64,000 nt of DNA from positions 868,001 through 932,000 of the forward strand of contig NZ_AOPO01000001.1 of NCBI RefSeq assembly GCF_000336575.1, read 5' to 3'. The position numbers and the translations under genes are program-made. Below, piece after piece: positions 8,014 through 17,118 of this stretch. Source of the DNA: Vreelandella titanicae BH1. Its GTDB lineage: Bacteria > Pseudomonadota > Gammaproteobacteria > Pseudomonadales > Halomonadaceae. The notes beneath the pieces were generated by a model. That model did not search any database. It was not told where the DNA came from and was given only the letters and a program-made list of their open reading frames with translations. How positions within the stretch are numbered: the first letter of the stretch is position 1; every line of letters starts with the position of its first letter.

Positions 8014-8703
8014 TTACACCCGTGCAGAGAAACGGTAACCGGTACCCCGAACCGTTTGGATCAGGTTTTGATGCACGTCGCCCAGCGCTTTACGCAAGCG
8101 GCGGATATGCACATCGACCGTGCGCTCTTCAACGTAAACATTGCCGCCCCACACTTGGTCAAGCAGCTGGCTACGTGTGTAAGCGCGCTCTTGGTGAGTC
8201 ATAAAAAACTGCAGCAAACGGTACTCGGTGGGGCCCATTTCCAGCGCTTTGCCGTGGGCACTTACCCGGTGGCTCACCGGATCAAGCAGCAGGCCGTTAA
8301 TCTCAATCGGGTCTTCAACGCCACGTGGCGTCGCACGGCGCAGCACCGCTTTTAGCCGTGCCACCAATTCCCGGGGTGAAAAAGGCTTGGTGATATAGTC
8401 ATCGGCACCGGCTTCAAGCCCTTGAATTTTATTATCCTCTTCGCCTTTCGCGGTGAGCATAATAATCGGGATTTCAGCGGTGGTTTCTTCACGTTTTAGG
8501 CGTCTCGCCAGCTCAATACCGCTAGTGCCGGGCATCATCCAGTCCAGCAGCAGTAAATCGGGTTGGTGGTCGACCACCATGGCATGGGCATCCTGGGCGT
8601 TATCCGCTTCGAGCACGCGATAGTCAGCCATTTCCAGCGCTACCGCGATCATCTCGCGAATCGACGCCTCATCATCGACAATCAGAACGGTCTTGGCGGT
8701 CAT
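8014..8703 (-). CDS. phoB: Phosphate regulon response regulator PhoB
   Basis: OmpR-family activator of the Pho regulon. 229 residues: receiver domain with acidic pocket DDE at 10-12, phospho-acceptor Asp54 (LLLLDWMMP), and YITKPFS lysine; C-terminal winged helix with [14 protein letters not shown] and TVRGTGYRF. The ATG has GAGG about 8 bases upstream. A Pho box lies about 100 bp upstream, so autoregulation is likely. The leader carries a 15-bp tandem repeat. Confidence 0.97.
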   Translation of the reverse strand: MTAKTVLIVDDEASIREMIAVALEMADYRVLEADNAQDAHAMVVDHQPDLLLLDWMMPGTSGIELARRLKREETTAEIPIIMLTAKGEEDNKIQGLEAGADDYITKPFSPRELVARLKAVLRRATPRGVEDPIEINGLLLDPVSHRVSAHGKALEMGPTEYRLLQFFMTHQERAYTRSQLLDQVWGGNVYVEERTVDVHIRRLRKALGDVHQNLIQTVRGTGYRFSARV

Positions 8704-8719
8704 ACCAGAGCCTCACGGT

Positions 8720-8763
8720 GTTCAAAGAAACTAGTTCAAAGAAAAACAGTTCAAAGAAAAACA
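8720..8763. repeat. Tandem repeat in the phoB leader
   Basis: The 15-bp unit GTTCAAAGAAAAACA occurs twice in perfect tandem (8734-8748, 8749-8763), with a partial copy at 8720-8731. It lies between the Pho box and the phoB ribosome site, thus in the 5' UTR. Confidence 0.85.
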
Positions 8764-8801
8764 GATCAATGACATGTCAGTGACGATAACACCATGACTT
8801 G

Positions 8802-8819
8802 ATGACAATTACATGACAA
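8802..8819 (-). promoter_or_regulatory. Pho box upstream of phoB
   Basis: On the - strand, TTGTCAT-GTAA-TTGTCAT: two 7-bp direct half-sites with a 4-bp spacer, the 11-bp periodicity recognised by a PhoB dimer (consensus half-site CTGTCAT). Its position 100 bp upstream of phoB fits activation of phoBR by its own product. Confidence 0.8.
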
Positions 8820-8828
8820 TCGCCTCGA

Positions 8829-9719
8829 TCAGCCAGCCGCAGGCCACCAACTTAGCGCGATACCGGCAAAAATCAGCAGTCCCGACCAGTGATTATTGAG
8901 AAACGCCTGGAAGCAGGCATCCCGCTCCTGGTCGCGAATTAAGCGCTGCTGATGCAGAAAAGTCGCTGCCATTGCCGCTAGCCCTAACCAGAAGAAACCA
9001 CCTAAACCAACCCACCAGCCTACCCAAGCCAGCAACCCCAGGGTGGCTAGCTGGAGTAAGCCGATAATCAAACGATCCGCATTTCCAAACAGCACGGCCG
9101 TCGATTTAATGCCAATTTTTAAATCGTCGTCGCGATCGACCATGGCGTACTGGGTATCGTAGGCCACTGTCCAGCACACATTAGCGCAGAATAGCAGCCA
9201 TGCTTCCAGCGGCACGTGGCCGAGCACGGCGCCAAAAGCCATCGGAATTGCCCAGGAAAAAGCCGCGCCCAGCACCACCTGAGGAAAGTGGGTATAGCGC
9301 TTCATAAACGGATAAATAATCGCCAGCAGCACCCCGCCCAGCGAGAGCAGCACCGTAAACCAGTTGGTCAGTAATACCAGAATAAACGCAGCGGCCACCA
9401 GGGCGATAAACAGCAGTTGAGCTTCGGTTTCGCTGATACGGCCCGTCGCTAGCGGACGTTGTTTTGTGCGTTTCACATGCCCATCGAAGTGGCGATCCGC
9501 ATAGTCATTGACCACGCAGCCCGCAGCGCGCATCACATAAACGCCGGCCACAAAAATCAGCAGCACATTTCGCCCTGGTACACCTTCCGCAGCCACCCAT
9601 AATGCCCACAGCGTCGGCCACATCAAAAGCCATGTGCCTATCGGCCGATTCAAGCGCATCAGCTGTAAAAAATCTGCCACGCGAGCCCATCCCTTCGGCC
9701 GCAACAGTGAACGATCCAT
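8829..9719 (-). CDS. ubiA: 4-hydroxybenzoate polyprenyltransferase UbiA
   Basis: Integral membrane prenyltransferase that attaches the isoprenoid tail to 4-hydroxybenzoate in ubiquinone synthesis. 296 residues with about eight membrane segments. The two Mg-diphosphate motifs are visible: [20 protein letters not shown] near residue 72 and [20 protein letters not shown] near 190. It follows ubiC by 35 bases in the same direction, the ubiCA arrangement of E. coli and Pseudomonas. Confidence 0.96.
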   Translation of the reverse strand: MDRSLLRPKGWARVADFLQLMRLNRPIGTWLLMWPTLWALWVAAEGVPGRNVLLIFVAGVYVMRAAGCVVNDYADRHFDGHVKRTKQRPLATGRISETEAQLLFIALVAAAFILVLLTNWFTVLLSLGGVLLAIIYPFMKRYTHFPQVVLGAAFSWAIPMAFGAVLGHVPLEAWLLFCANVCWTVAYDTQYAMVDRDDDLKIGIKSTAVLFGNADRLIIGLLQLATLGLLAWVGWWVGLGGFFWLGLAAMAATFLHQQRLIRDQERDACFQAFLNNHWSGLLIFAGIALSWWPAAG

Positions 9720-9754
9720 GCTTACCTCACGAAGAATAAGATGCAGGCGCTAGC

Positions 9755-10330
9755 CTAGCGCGAAGGCAGGCCAAGATCATCCGCCATCGCCGTCAAAAAA
9801 TACTCTTGCACTAATAACGACAGACTGCCGTGCTTACAGCCGTGATAAAAAACAGAGCGCCTTCCCCAGGCACAGCCTTCCTGTATGCCGTTGACGCTAG
9901 CAAACTGGGGGGAATGCGTCGTTACTTCCAATGGCCCACGCACTAAACCCGGCTGGCGAAATAGCCAACTACCTAGCGAGCGCTCGCCCAGGCACTCTAG
10001 CCGTTGGCCCTTTACCTGTGAGAGCGGGGCGACCGAGCGCGCCACCACCCATGGCGTTCCATCTAAGCACAGCGCCACTTCCCGCAGCCAGGCGTAACGC
10101 TTGGCACCAATGCCCAGCGCCTGAGCCTCATCCTGGCGCGGCCAACCAACCCCCTGGCGCAGCAGTCGTACTCGAAACGGCTTCTCGCCACCTGCGACCA
10201 TTAAGCGGGCGGTTAACGAGTCGGTGGAGGCAACCCACTGCCACCAGGAAGCACTCATCGCCGGGCGCGCCGCATCAATCGGGCGCCAGCGGGAAAATAG
10301 AGGAGTTTGCCGAAAAGCAGCAGCCGTCAC
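9755..10330 (-). CDS. ubiC: Chorismate lyase UbiC
   Basis: Converts chorismate to 4-hydroxybenzoate and pyruvate, the first committed ubiquinone step. The start is placed at GTG 10330, which has GGAG six bases upstream and gives about 191 residues; the frame stays open to 10399 but that would be long for the family. Family landmarks: STDSLTARL near residue 30, WLREVALCLDG, ARSVAPLSQ, LGSWLFRQPGLVRGPLE and WGRRSVF, with the conserved active-site Arg and Glu in these blocks. The product feeds UbiA directly. Confidence 0.9.
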   Translation of the reverse strand: MTAAAFRQTPLFSRWRPIDAARPAMSASWWQWVASTDSLTARLMVAGGEKPFRVRLLRQGVGWPRQDEAQALGIGAKRYAWLREVALCLDGTPWVVARSVAPLSQVKGQRLECLGERSLGSWLFRQPGLVRGPLEVTTHSPQFASVNGIQEGCAWGRRSVFYHGCKHGSLSLLVQEYFLTAMADDLGLPSR

Positions 10331-10467
10331 CGAGTTCTCCAGGGCAATTAACGGGTTGGCTAGTGTAACATGGGCACTGAAAGGCTTTTGTTTCAGCAAC
10401 TTTTTTAACGACTCGGTTTAGCGCTTCTTTTTTCGCAATCTTATTTAGCAACTTTTTTGGTGTCTGC

Positions 10468-11658
10468 ATGCCCGCCACCCAAACACAAAAAACGTCTTCT
10501 CACGCTGCGCTGGTGATTATTGGCACTGGAATGGCAGGGGTTGGCCTTGCCCGGGCGTTGCGCCGATTGGGCGACCAACGCTCAATCACGCTGGTGAGCG
10601 CTGACAGCGGCGATGATTACAGCAAGCCGTTGCTCTCCACCGGCTTCGCCAAGGGCCTCGCGCCCGAACAATTAGCCCAGCGCAGCGCTACTGACCTGGG
10701 CGAAGAGCTAAATGCCCAAATGGTTATCCACACCCAGGTAACCGCACTGGATGTGGATAACCAAACAATTCTGCTTGAAGACGGCATGGTGCTCGGCTAC
10801 GAAACACTGGTACTGGCCACTGGCGCTGCACCACGGGCGCCCTTCAGCATTGAGCCCAGCGTAGCCCCACGCTGCTTTACCATTAACGACCTGGATGACT
10901 ACCGCCGCTTTCACACGGCGCTAGGCCATGGCCCCGCACGGATGGCGATTGTTGGCGCGGGGCTGGTCGGCTGTGAATTTGCCAACGATCTCCACGCTGG
11001 CGGCCATCGTGTCAGCCTCATTGCCCCAGAAGGAACCCTACTTCCTCGCTTGCTGCCACCGCCCTTAGGGAACGCCCTAGGCGATGCCTTTAGCGAAGCA
11101 GGTATCCATCTTCACCTTGCACGTTCGATTGATTCGATAGCGGCCGAAAGCGGCGAAGATATCGTATTACGTCTGGATAACGGCGACGCTGTCAGCGCTG
11201 ATCTCGTGTTGATGGCAACCGGCCTTGCACCTCGCACAGCACTTGCCGAATCGGCTGGTTTAAACGTATCACCTGGCGGTATAGTCGTTGACCGCCAGTT
11301 GCGTACATCGCACCCCAATATCTACGCCCTAGGCGATGCAGCCTGCGTAGACGGTGTTAATGCCATGTACGTGCAGCCACTACAAGCCAGCGTTAAGGCG
11401 CTGGCGGCAACCCTTTCAGGCGCGCCCACGCCGGTTAGCTTCGGTGCTTGGCCGGTAGTGGTTAAAACGCCGCTGCTACCAGTGGTGGCCTACCCGCCAA
11501 CGAACACGCCTGAGCACTGGCGAATTGAAGGCGAAGGCGGTGATATCAGTGCCTTGGCTGAAAATAAAGACGGTCGTTTGATTGGTTTTGCGTTGACAGG
11601 CGGCTGCGTGAGAAGGAAAGTGGAGCTTTCCAGAGCAGCACCTGCACTGCTAGGCTGA
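10468..11658 (+). CDS. Rubredoxin-NAD(+) reductase-like flavoprotein
   Basis: FAD/NADH-dependent reductase of the rubredoxin reductase (RubB/AlkT) type, passing electrons from NADH to rubredoxin. 396 residues: FAD-binding GTGMAGVGLARAL near residue 18, NAD-binding VGAGLVGCEFANDL near 156, second FAD motif YALGDAA near 288, and a C-terminal domain of the rubredoxin reductase kind. Placement between ubiC and HU matches the Pseudomonas order, but the rubredoxin genes that accompany it there are absent here. Divergent from ubiC, with 137 bp between starts. Confidence 0.85.
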   Translation: MPATQTQKTSSHAALVIIGTGMAGVGLARALRRLGDQRSITLVSADSGDDYSKPLLSTGFAKGLAPEQLAQRSATDLGEELNAQMVIHTQVTALDVDNQTILLEDGMVLGYETLVLATGAAPRAPFSIEPSVAPRCFTINDLDDYRRFHTALGHGPARMAIVGAGLVGCEFANDLHAGGHRVSLIAPEGTLLPRLLPPPLGNALGDAFSEAGIHLHLARSIDSIAAESGEDIVLRLDNGDAVSADLVLMATGLAPRTALAESAGLNVSPGGIVVDRQLRTSHPNIYALGDAACVDGVNAMYVQPLQASVKALAATLSGAPTPVSFGAWPVVVKTPLLPVVAYPPTNTPEHWRIEGEGGDISALAENKDGRLIGFALTGGCVRRKVELSRAAPALLG

Positions 11659-11766
11659 TTTTCGTCGCGTTCACGACTAGGCTAGAGAAGTTAACCTAAT
11701 CGGCTACGCACCCAACAACATGCATTTGTTTGATGTTTGATTTCTTTTAAAAAGGGGAGATTCCTT

Positions 11767-12039
11767 ATGCGCAAACCTGAACTCGCTGCAGCCATCGCTG
11801 AAAGTGCCGACCTATCCAAAGATAAAGCTGGCCAAGTGCTGAACGTTATTCTGGATGAGATCACCAACAGCGTTGCTAAGGGCGAAGATGTCGCTTTGAT
11901 TGGTTTTGGTACCTTCACGGTACGTGAGCGCGCAGCACGTACCGGCAAAAATCCGCAAACCGGTGCCCCGCTGCAGATTCCGGCCAGCAAAAACGTTGCC
12001 TTTAAGCCAGGCAAAGGACTTAAGGACGCCGTTTCTTAA
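11767..12039 (+). CDS. HU-family DNA-binding protein
   Basis: Nucleoid-associated histone-like protein. 90 residues from ATG 11767, chosen because GGGGAG lies 8-9 bases upstream; the frame opens ten codons earlier without a ribosome site. The signature GFGTFTVRERAARTGKNPQT spans residues 47-66, with the DNA-inserting arm proline in IPASK. It resembles the HU next to rubredoxin reductase in Pseudomonas. The next gene overlaps its stop codon (TAATG), so the pair is translationally coupled. Confidence 0.95.
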   Translation: MRKPELAAAIAESADLSKDKAGQVLNVILDEITNSVAKGEDVALIGFGTFTVRERAARTGKNPQTGAPLQIPASKNVAFKPGKGLKDAVS

Positions 12040-12395
12040 TGAAGCTCAAGCTGACGCTGTGGCTACTGGGCGTACTGCTCAAACGTGCCCTGCGCCGCAA
12101 GCCGCGCTTTCGTGAACAGTTAGAACGCATGCGCGGCCTGGACTGGGGGATTGCCACGGAAGATCTAAGTATTGCCCGCCACTACCGGATGACACCGAAA
12201 AGTATCAGTACCGGCAAAGGGCTGCCTGTGGACTTAGATCTTGAGCTACGCTTCCGTGATCAGAATACCGCCTTGAAAGTGCTCAAAAAGCCAACACAGC
12301 AGGCCTTTCTCGACGGCATGATAAACGGCGACGTGCGCTTAGTGGGTGATTCCGCCGATATGAATAAGCTGCAAAAACTACTCAAGTATTTGTAG
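12039..12395 (+). CDS. Small SCP2-like protein of unknown function
   Basis: 118 residues; not assigned to a named family with certainty. A hydrophobic basic N-terminus (about 1-22) could be a membrane anchor. The C-terminal half (LDLELRFRDQNTALKVL ... FLDGMINGDVRLVGDSADMNKLQKLL) resembles the sterol-carrier-protein-2 fold, in which a glycine-rich turn precedes a helix lining a lipid pocket. The start codon overlaps the HU stop. A role in lipid or quinone handling is only inference. Confidence 0.8.
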   Translation: MKLKLTLWLLGVLLKRALRRKPRFREQLERMRGLDWGIATEDLSIARHYRMTPKSISTGKGLPVDLDLELRFRDQNTALKVLKKPTQQAFLDGMINGDVRLVGDSADMNKLQKLLKYL

Positions 12396-12473
12396 CGGTT
12401 TACGATTGGCATAGGGTAACGGCTTAGATTAAATAAATTTAGGCTGAACAAGGTAGAGGTATAAAAGCTATCG

Positions 12474-13418
12474 ATGGACATACCTCATCAACGCCTCGTT
12501 TACTTTCGCGTTACCCTTGAGTCTGGCTCCGTGCGCCGCGCAGCGGCGCGCTTGGATATTGCTCCCTCGGCGGTAAGCCGGCAAATTGCTTTGCTGGAAG
12601 AAGCCTTGGGAGCGACGCTTATGGAGCGTCAGCGCGACGGCATTTCGCCTACTCCGGTAGGCGAAATGCTGCTTGAGTACTGCGAGCGCCGCGGCGCCCT
12701 TGATGAAGGGTTTATTGCGTCACTTGAATCCTACCAACGCATGGAAACCGGCAAGATATCGCTTACCGTCGGAGAAGGGTTTGTCAGTGACCTAGTAGCC
12801 TCCCCACTGCATGAATTTACCCAACGCTATGCGGGCATTCAGCTCGATATCCATACCGCAGGCACCTCGGGCATTATTGACGCTGTTGTCGGCGATCACA
12901 GTCATATCGGCTTGATGTTCCATGAGCGTACCCATCCCCAGCTGCGTTTCTGGTCATCTACTCCTCAGCCACTCATGGCCATTCTGCCGCCCGACCACCC
13001 GTTAACCAGCCAAACGGCGCCGCTCACCCTGACTCAGCTTAGCGACCAGCCCATGGCCATGTGGGACACCACTCATGGGGTACGTCAAATGGTCGACCAA
13101 GCGTTCCAGCAGTCACGCATAGCCCCGCGCATGGCGATGAATACCAACTCAATGGTGATTCTGGCTCAATATGTGCGCAGCGGCATGGGCATTACCCTGC
13201 TACCCGCCTTTGCCGTCGCCCACGATTTAGAGCTCGGCACGTTAGTGGCGCGCCCGGTAGATAATCCGCTTTTTCAGCGCTCCCAGGCCCACATGGTCAC
13301 GCGGGTAGGCCGCCAACAGCCCAAGGCCAGCATTCTGCTGCTACGCCACCTGCAGCGCTGGATGCAGGCGTTTCGCGCCCCAGGCTCGGTAAGCGATCAG
13401 CCAACACCGCTACCGTAA
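12474..13418 (+). CDS. LysR-family transcriptional regulator
   Basis: 314 residues: N-terminal winged helix-turn-helix (RRAAARLDIAPSAVSRQIALLEEALGATLMER, residues about 20-52), linker helix, then a periplasmic-binding-protein-like effector domain (about 90-300). It converges with the aldehyde dehydrogenase gene and overlaps its 3' end by 22 bases. It is the only regulator near the five-gene operon 18418-13397 and is the natural candidate to control it, though it sits at the operon's far end rather than divergent from its promoter. Confidence 0.92.
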   Translation: MDIPHQRLVYFRVTLESGSVRRAAARLDIAPSAVSRQIALLEEALGATLMERQRDGISPTPVGEMLLEYCERRGALDEGFIASLESYQRMETGKISLTVGEGFVSDLVASPLHEFTQRYAGIQLDIHTAGTSGIIDAVVGDHSHIGLMFHERTHPQLRFWSSTPQPLMAILPPDHPLTSQTAPLTLTQLSDQPMAMWDTTHGVRQMVDQAFQQSRIAPRMAMNTNSMVILAQYVRSGMGITLLPAFAVAHDLELGTLVARPVDNPLFQRSQAHMVTRVGRQQPKASILLLRHLQRWMQAFRAPGSVSDQPTPLP

Positions 13419-14947
13419 CCAAACGCCACGCTGGCTTCCGGGGCGGTTTCCACCCAGACGCTTTGCGGCACCGTGTATTCACGCAGGCCATCCAAGCCGC
13501 TGGAGCGACCGAAGCCGCTATCGCCAAAGCCACCAAACGGTGACATCACGCTGATCGCCTTATAGCTATTGATCCATACCGTACCAGCACGCAGTTGCCC
13601 AGCTACGCGATGCGCTCGCGCTACGTCCTGGCTCCAAACGGCGCCAGCCAAGCCAAAGCGGGTCTCGTTGGCGAGCTGAATGGCCTGATTTTCATTGTCA
13701 AAGGCCATGGCCACCAGCACCGGACCGAACACTTCTTGTTGAGCAATCTCCATATCCGGCGTGACATCGACCAGCACGGTAGGGGCGATAAAGTAGCCCT
13801 GAGCCTCGGTAGGTAATCCCTCTGGCCGTTTACCGCCCGTTAACAACGTTGCGCCAGCGGCTACCGCCGCGTCGATCATGCGGGTGACCTGCTCAAATTG
13901 GCGGTGATTCTGCAAAGGCCCCATGCGGGTCGCTTCATCGTTAGGCAGGCCCACCGAAATCTGTTCCGCCGCCCGCGCCAAACGGCTGGTGACTTGCTCA
14001 AACACCGGGCGCTCGATCAACAGCCGCGAGCCCGCCACACAGCTCTGGCCGGCGGCGGCAAAAATGGCCGCCTGGGCACCCGCGACAGCTTCATCCAGCT
14101 TGGCATCGGCAAAGACGATATTGGCGGATTTACCCCCCAGCTCTAACACGCTGGGCACCAACCGCCTCGCGCCCGCTTCAGCAATCATGCGACCACTCTG
14201 GGGAGAGCCCACGAACACCAGTTTGCTGATGGCAGGGTGGTCGGTCAGCGCTGCGCCGGTCGACTTGCCCAGCCCGTTGACGATATTGATCAGCCCTTTA
14301 GGAAGTCCGCCGCTTTCAAGTAGCTTGGCAATCACCACCGATGAAAAGGGCGTCAGTTCGGAAGGCTTTAGCACCACACCATTGCCCGCCGCAATGGCAG
14401 GGGCTAACTGCCAGGCACAGGTGAACATCGGGGCATTCCAGGGGGTAATCTGCCCCACCACGCCGTAAGGTACATGGCGCACATAGTTAAGATGCGAGGT
14501 AGGCACTGGAATCACTTCGCCATGCTGCTTGTCGCACCAACCCGCGTAGTACTCGAACATCTCGCGTACTTTGCCTACTTCAGCCCGGCAGTCACGAATC
14601 GGCTTACCGGCCACCACACTTTCCAGCTGAGCCAGCGCCTCTTCATGGCCCGCCAGGCCGCGTATGGCGGCATTCATACGCCGTCCACGCTCGCTGGCGG
14701 TTAGCGCCATCCATTCACGTTGGCCTCGCTGTGCCGCTTGGGTAGCACGCTCAATCAGTCCAGCACCCGCATCGCGATAGCTCACCAGCGTTTCGCCGGT
14801 GGCTGGATTGGTCAGGGTGATCACGTCCCCCTCTCCTGCCACTAAACCGCCATCAACCCAGTTGCTCAGCAGCGTGGTGGCCGTTAATCCAAAACCTTCG
14901 AGTAGCGTGGCAAGGTGATCTTGGGCATGTTGGCTAAGTGCGTTCAT
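13397..14947 (-). CDS. Aldehyde dehydrogenase family protein
   Basis: NAD(P)-dependent oxidation of an aldehyde to an acid. 516 residues, a standard ALDH length. Visible landmarks: TPWNAPMFTCAWQLAPAIAAG (cofactor region), general-base Glu in LELGGKSANIVFAD near residue 268, catalytic Cys in FAAAGQSCVAGSRLL near 303, and the C-terminal FGPV motif. Last gene of the operon; its start overlaps the stop of the preceding dehydrogenase gene by one base. Substrate unknown; similar enzymes act on semialdehydes or amino-aldehydes. Confidence 0.93.
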   Translation of the reverse strand: MNALSQHAQDHLATLLEGFGLTATTLLSNWVDGGLVAGEGDVITLTNPATGETLVSYRDAGAGLIERATQAAQRGQREWMALTASERGRRMNAAIRGLAGHEEALAQLESVVAGKPIRDCRAEVGKVREMFEYYAGWCDKQHGEVIPVPTSHLNYVRHVPYGVVGQITPWNAPMFTCAWQLAPAIAAGNGVVLKPSELTPFSSVVIAKLLESGGLPKGLINIVNGLGKSTGAALTDHPAISKLVFVGSPQSGRMIAEAGARRLVPSVLELGGKSANIVFADAKLDEAVAGAQAAIFAAAGQSCVAGSRLLIERPVFEQVTSRLARAAEQISVGLPNDEATRMGPLQNHRQFEQVTRMIDAAVAAGATLLTGGKRPEGLPTEAQGYFIAPTVLVDVTPDMEIAQQEVFGPVLVAMAFDNENQAIQLANETRFGLAGAVWSQDVARAHRVAGQLRAGTVWINSYKAISVMSPFGGFGDSGFGRSSGLDGLREYTVPQSVWVETAPEASVAFGYGSGVG

Positions 14948-15849
14948 TACTGCTCCTCCGCCTGGCTGGCACGAGCTAATATCGGCGTGGTGATATGGTT
15001 AAAGTCATCGCTATCGGTTGGTTGTTCGGGGTTCGCGTGCCAGGCATCGACCACGGCTTGTAACAGCGGCGAGGGGATATCCAGTTGCTCAGCGGCATCC
15101 CGGGCCAAACGTAAATCCTTACGCATCAAACCGGTGGTAAAGCCTGAGTCGAAACGCTCACTCAACACCCACTCTGGGAAGTTCACCTCGCTGACCGCGC
15201 TGCGCCCCGAGCCACTGTTAAGGCCCGCCAAGCAGGCCGCGGGGTCAACGCCCGCCTTGACTGCCATAGCAACGGCTTCGGCGGTGGTTAACAAGTGCGC
15301 GGCACACAGGTAGTTATTGGCAAGTTTGACCACATGGCCGCTGCCCGGGCCGCCCACATGGGTACGCTTGGCCGACATGGCTTCCAGCATCGGCAATACC
15401 CGCTCAATGGTGGCGACATCGCCTCCTAACAGCATCCCTAGCTTGCCGCTGGCAGCGCCTTTCGGGCCGCCGCTGACCGGGGCATCCAACCATAGAAGGC
15501 CCGCTGCGGTTACTTTTTCGGCCAGTTCACGCGTCACGGCGGGGTCACTGGTGGAGGTATCGACAATCACGCTACCTTTCGGCGCAAGGTCAAGCAGGCC
15601 TGGCGATTGCTCGATCACCTCACGCACATGGGCAGAGGTGGGCAACGACAGCAGGTAAACGTCGCTAGCGGGTAATTCTTCGGGAGCCACAACGGTTAGT
15701 CCTTGAGCAGCAAGACGCGATCGCGCTTGCTCAAATACATCGCTACCCGTTACTTCAAACCCTGCTGCTTTGAGGGTGAGCGCCATATTGCCGCCCATCT
15801 GCCCCAAACCAATGACGGTAATCGATAAAGGGGTGGTGACTAAAGACAT
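14947..15849 (-). CDS. Beta-hydroxyacid dehydrogenase (3-hydroxyisobutyrate dehydrogenase family)
   Basis: NAD(P)-dependent oxidoreductase, 300 residues. N-terminal Rossmann motif VIGLGQMGGNMALTL, substrate-binding block DAPVSGGPKGAASGKLGMLL near residue 122, and catalytic lysine in GHVVKLANNYLCAAHLL near 172. The family oxidises beta-hydroxyacids to semialdehydes or reduces the latter, which fits its pairing with an aldehyde dehydrogenase immediately downstream. GGAG lies about 8 bases before ATG. Exact substrate not readable from sequence. Confidence 0.92.
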   Translation of the reverse strand: MSLVTTPLSITVIGLGQMGGNMALTLKAAGFEVTGSDVFEQARSRLAAQGLTVVAPEELPASDVYLLSLPTSAHVREVIEQSPGLLDLAPKGSVIVDTSTSDPAVTRELAEKVTAAGLLWLDAPVSGGPKGAASGKLGMLLGGDVATIERVLPMLEAMSAKRTHVGGPGSGHVVKLANNYLCAAHLLTTAEAVAMAVKAGVDPAACLAGLNSGSGRSAVSEVNFPEWVLSERFDSGFTTGLMRKDLRLARDAAEQLDIPSPLLQAVVDAWHANPEQPTDSDDFNHITTPILARASQAEEQ

Positions 15850-15950
15850 AGTAAAGCTCCTTTAAACGTCATGAAGACGCTATGTTCCGGGTAGACGCTC
15901 CCCTACCCAGAGGGCATCAGAGAGCGAATAACGTGTATTAAGTCAGGAAT

Positions 15951-17108
15951 TTAGACGAGTAACGCCCTTACCAGCTCCACCCAGTAGCGCGTGCCCAGCG
16001 GCAGCAACGCGTCGTTAAAGTCATAGCGGGGGTTATGCAGCGAAGCGGACTCCTCGCCATTGCCCATCCAGATATAGGCACCTGGGCGCTCGGCCAGCAG
16101 GAACGAGAAATCCTCAGAGGCCATACTGGGCGGCGGGTTGCGCACCACATTGTCGCTGCCGAGTAAGCTTTCCAGCACCGAGGCGCAGTGCTGGGCATGT
16201 TCAGGGGTATTGATAGTGGCGGGATAGCAGCGCTGGTAATCCAGCTCAACGGTTAAGCCGTGAAACTCTGCCAAGCTGGCAATCGCCTGCTTAAAGCGTG
16301 TCTCCAAGTGCTCTTTAAGCACCATATCAAAACAGCGCAGCGTGCCGCGAAGCGCCACCTGTTCGGGAATCACATTGAAGGTATCCCCCGCGTTAATACT
16401 GGTAATACTCAGCACGGCAGATTTGTCTGGCGGCGTTTCGCGGCTCACCAGCCCTTGCAGTTGGCTGATCAGTTGGCAGCTCGCCAACACCGTATCAGTA
16501 CCTAAATGGGGCATCGCCGCATGGCAGCCCTTGCCAGTCAGCGTCAGGCTAAAGATATCGAAGGCGGCCATGACGTCGGTATCGTGCACCGCGGCGACGC
16601 CTACGGGCAGACCCGGCCAGTTATGCAAGCCGTACACGGCATCCATGGGAAAGCGCTCAAACAGGCCCTCTTCAACCATCACCCGCCCGCCGCCTGCGTT
16701 CTCTTCGGCGGGTTGAAAGATGAACACCACCCGGCCTTTGAAATCCGGCTGCTGCTTTAACGCCCAGGCAGCGCCCAACAGCATGGTGGTGTGTCCATCG
16801 TGGCCGCAAGCGTGCATTTTGCCCGGCGTTTGCGACGCGTAGGCAAGCGCAGTCTCTTCACGAATATCCAAGGCGTCGATATCGGCCCGCAGGCCGATGG
16901 TTTTACCTTCACCTTGTTGACCATCCAACGCGGCTACCACACCCGTTCCGGCAATCCCGGTGGTTACCTCAAAGCCCCACTCAGTCAGCAGCTCGGCAAT
17001 GCGTGCGCTGGTGCGGTGCTCTTCAAAAGCCGTTTCCGGGTGCTGGTGAAAATCATGGCGCCACGCTTTTAGTTCTGCGTGATCCGGTAAGTCTACTGAA
17101 GCAGTCAT
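15951..17108 (-). CDS. M20-family amidohydrolase / aminoacylase
   Basis: Zinc-dependent amidase that releases an acid from an N-acyl amino acid or similar conjugate. 385 residues. Metal ligands and base are visible: ACGHDGHTTMLLGAA near residue 100, PAEENAGGGRVMVEEG near 133, and MASEDFSFLL near 325. A small dimerisation domain lies in between. No signal peptide, so cytoplasmic. It lies 10 bases downstream of the small membrane protein gene, implying that the conjugate is imported by the adjacent membrane pair and split here. Confidence 0.92.
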   Translation of the reverse strand: MTASVDLPDHAELKAWRHDFHQHPETAFEEHRTSARIAELLTEWGFEVTTGIAGTGVVAALDGQQGEGKTIGLRADIDALDIREETALAYASQTPGKMHACGHDGHTTMLLGAAWALKQQPDFKGRVVFIFQPAEENAGGGRVMVEEGLFERFPMDAVYGLHNWPGLPVGVAAVHDTDVMAAFDIFSLTLTGKGCHAAMPHLGTDTVLASCQLISQLQGLVSRETPPDKSAVLSITSINAGDTFNVIPEQVALRGTLRCFDMVLKEHLETRFKQAIASLAEFHGLTVELDYQRCYPATINTPEHAQHCASVLESLLGSDNVVRNPPPSMASEDFSFLLAERPGAYIWMGNGEESASLHNPRYDFNDALLPLGTRYWVELVRALLV

Positions 17109-17118
17109 CGTCTTATCC

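Noticed and set aside
10275-10478. A lysine-rich 67-residue reading frame (MQTPKKLLNKIAKKEALNRV onward) on the - strand between the reductase and ubiC
   Set aside because: It overlaps the ubiC coding region in another frame, has no convincing ribosome site, and its second half reads as out-of-frame ubiC sequence.
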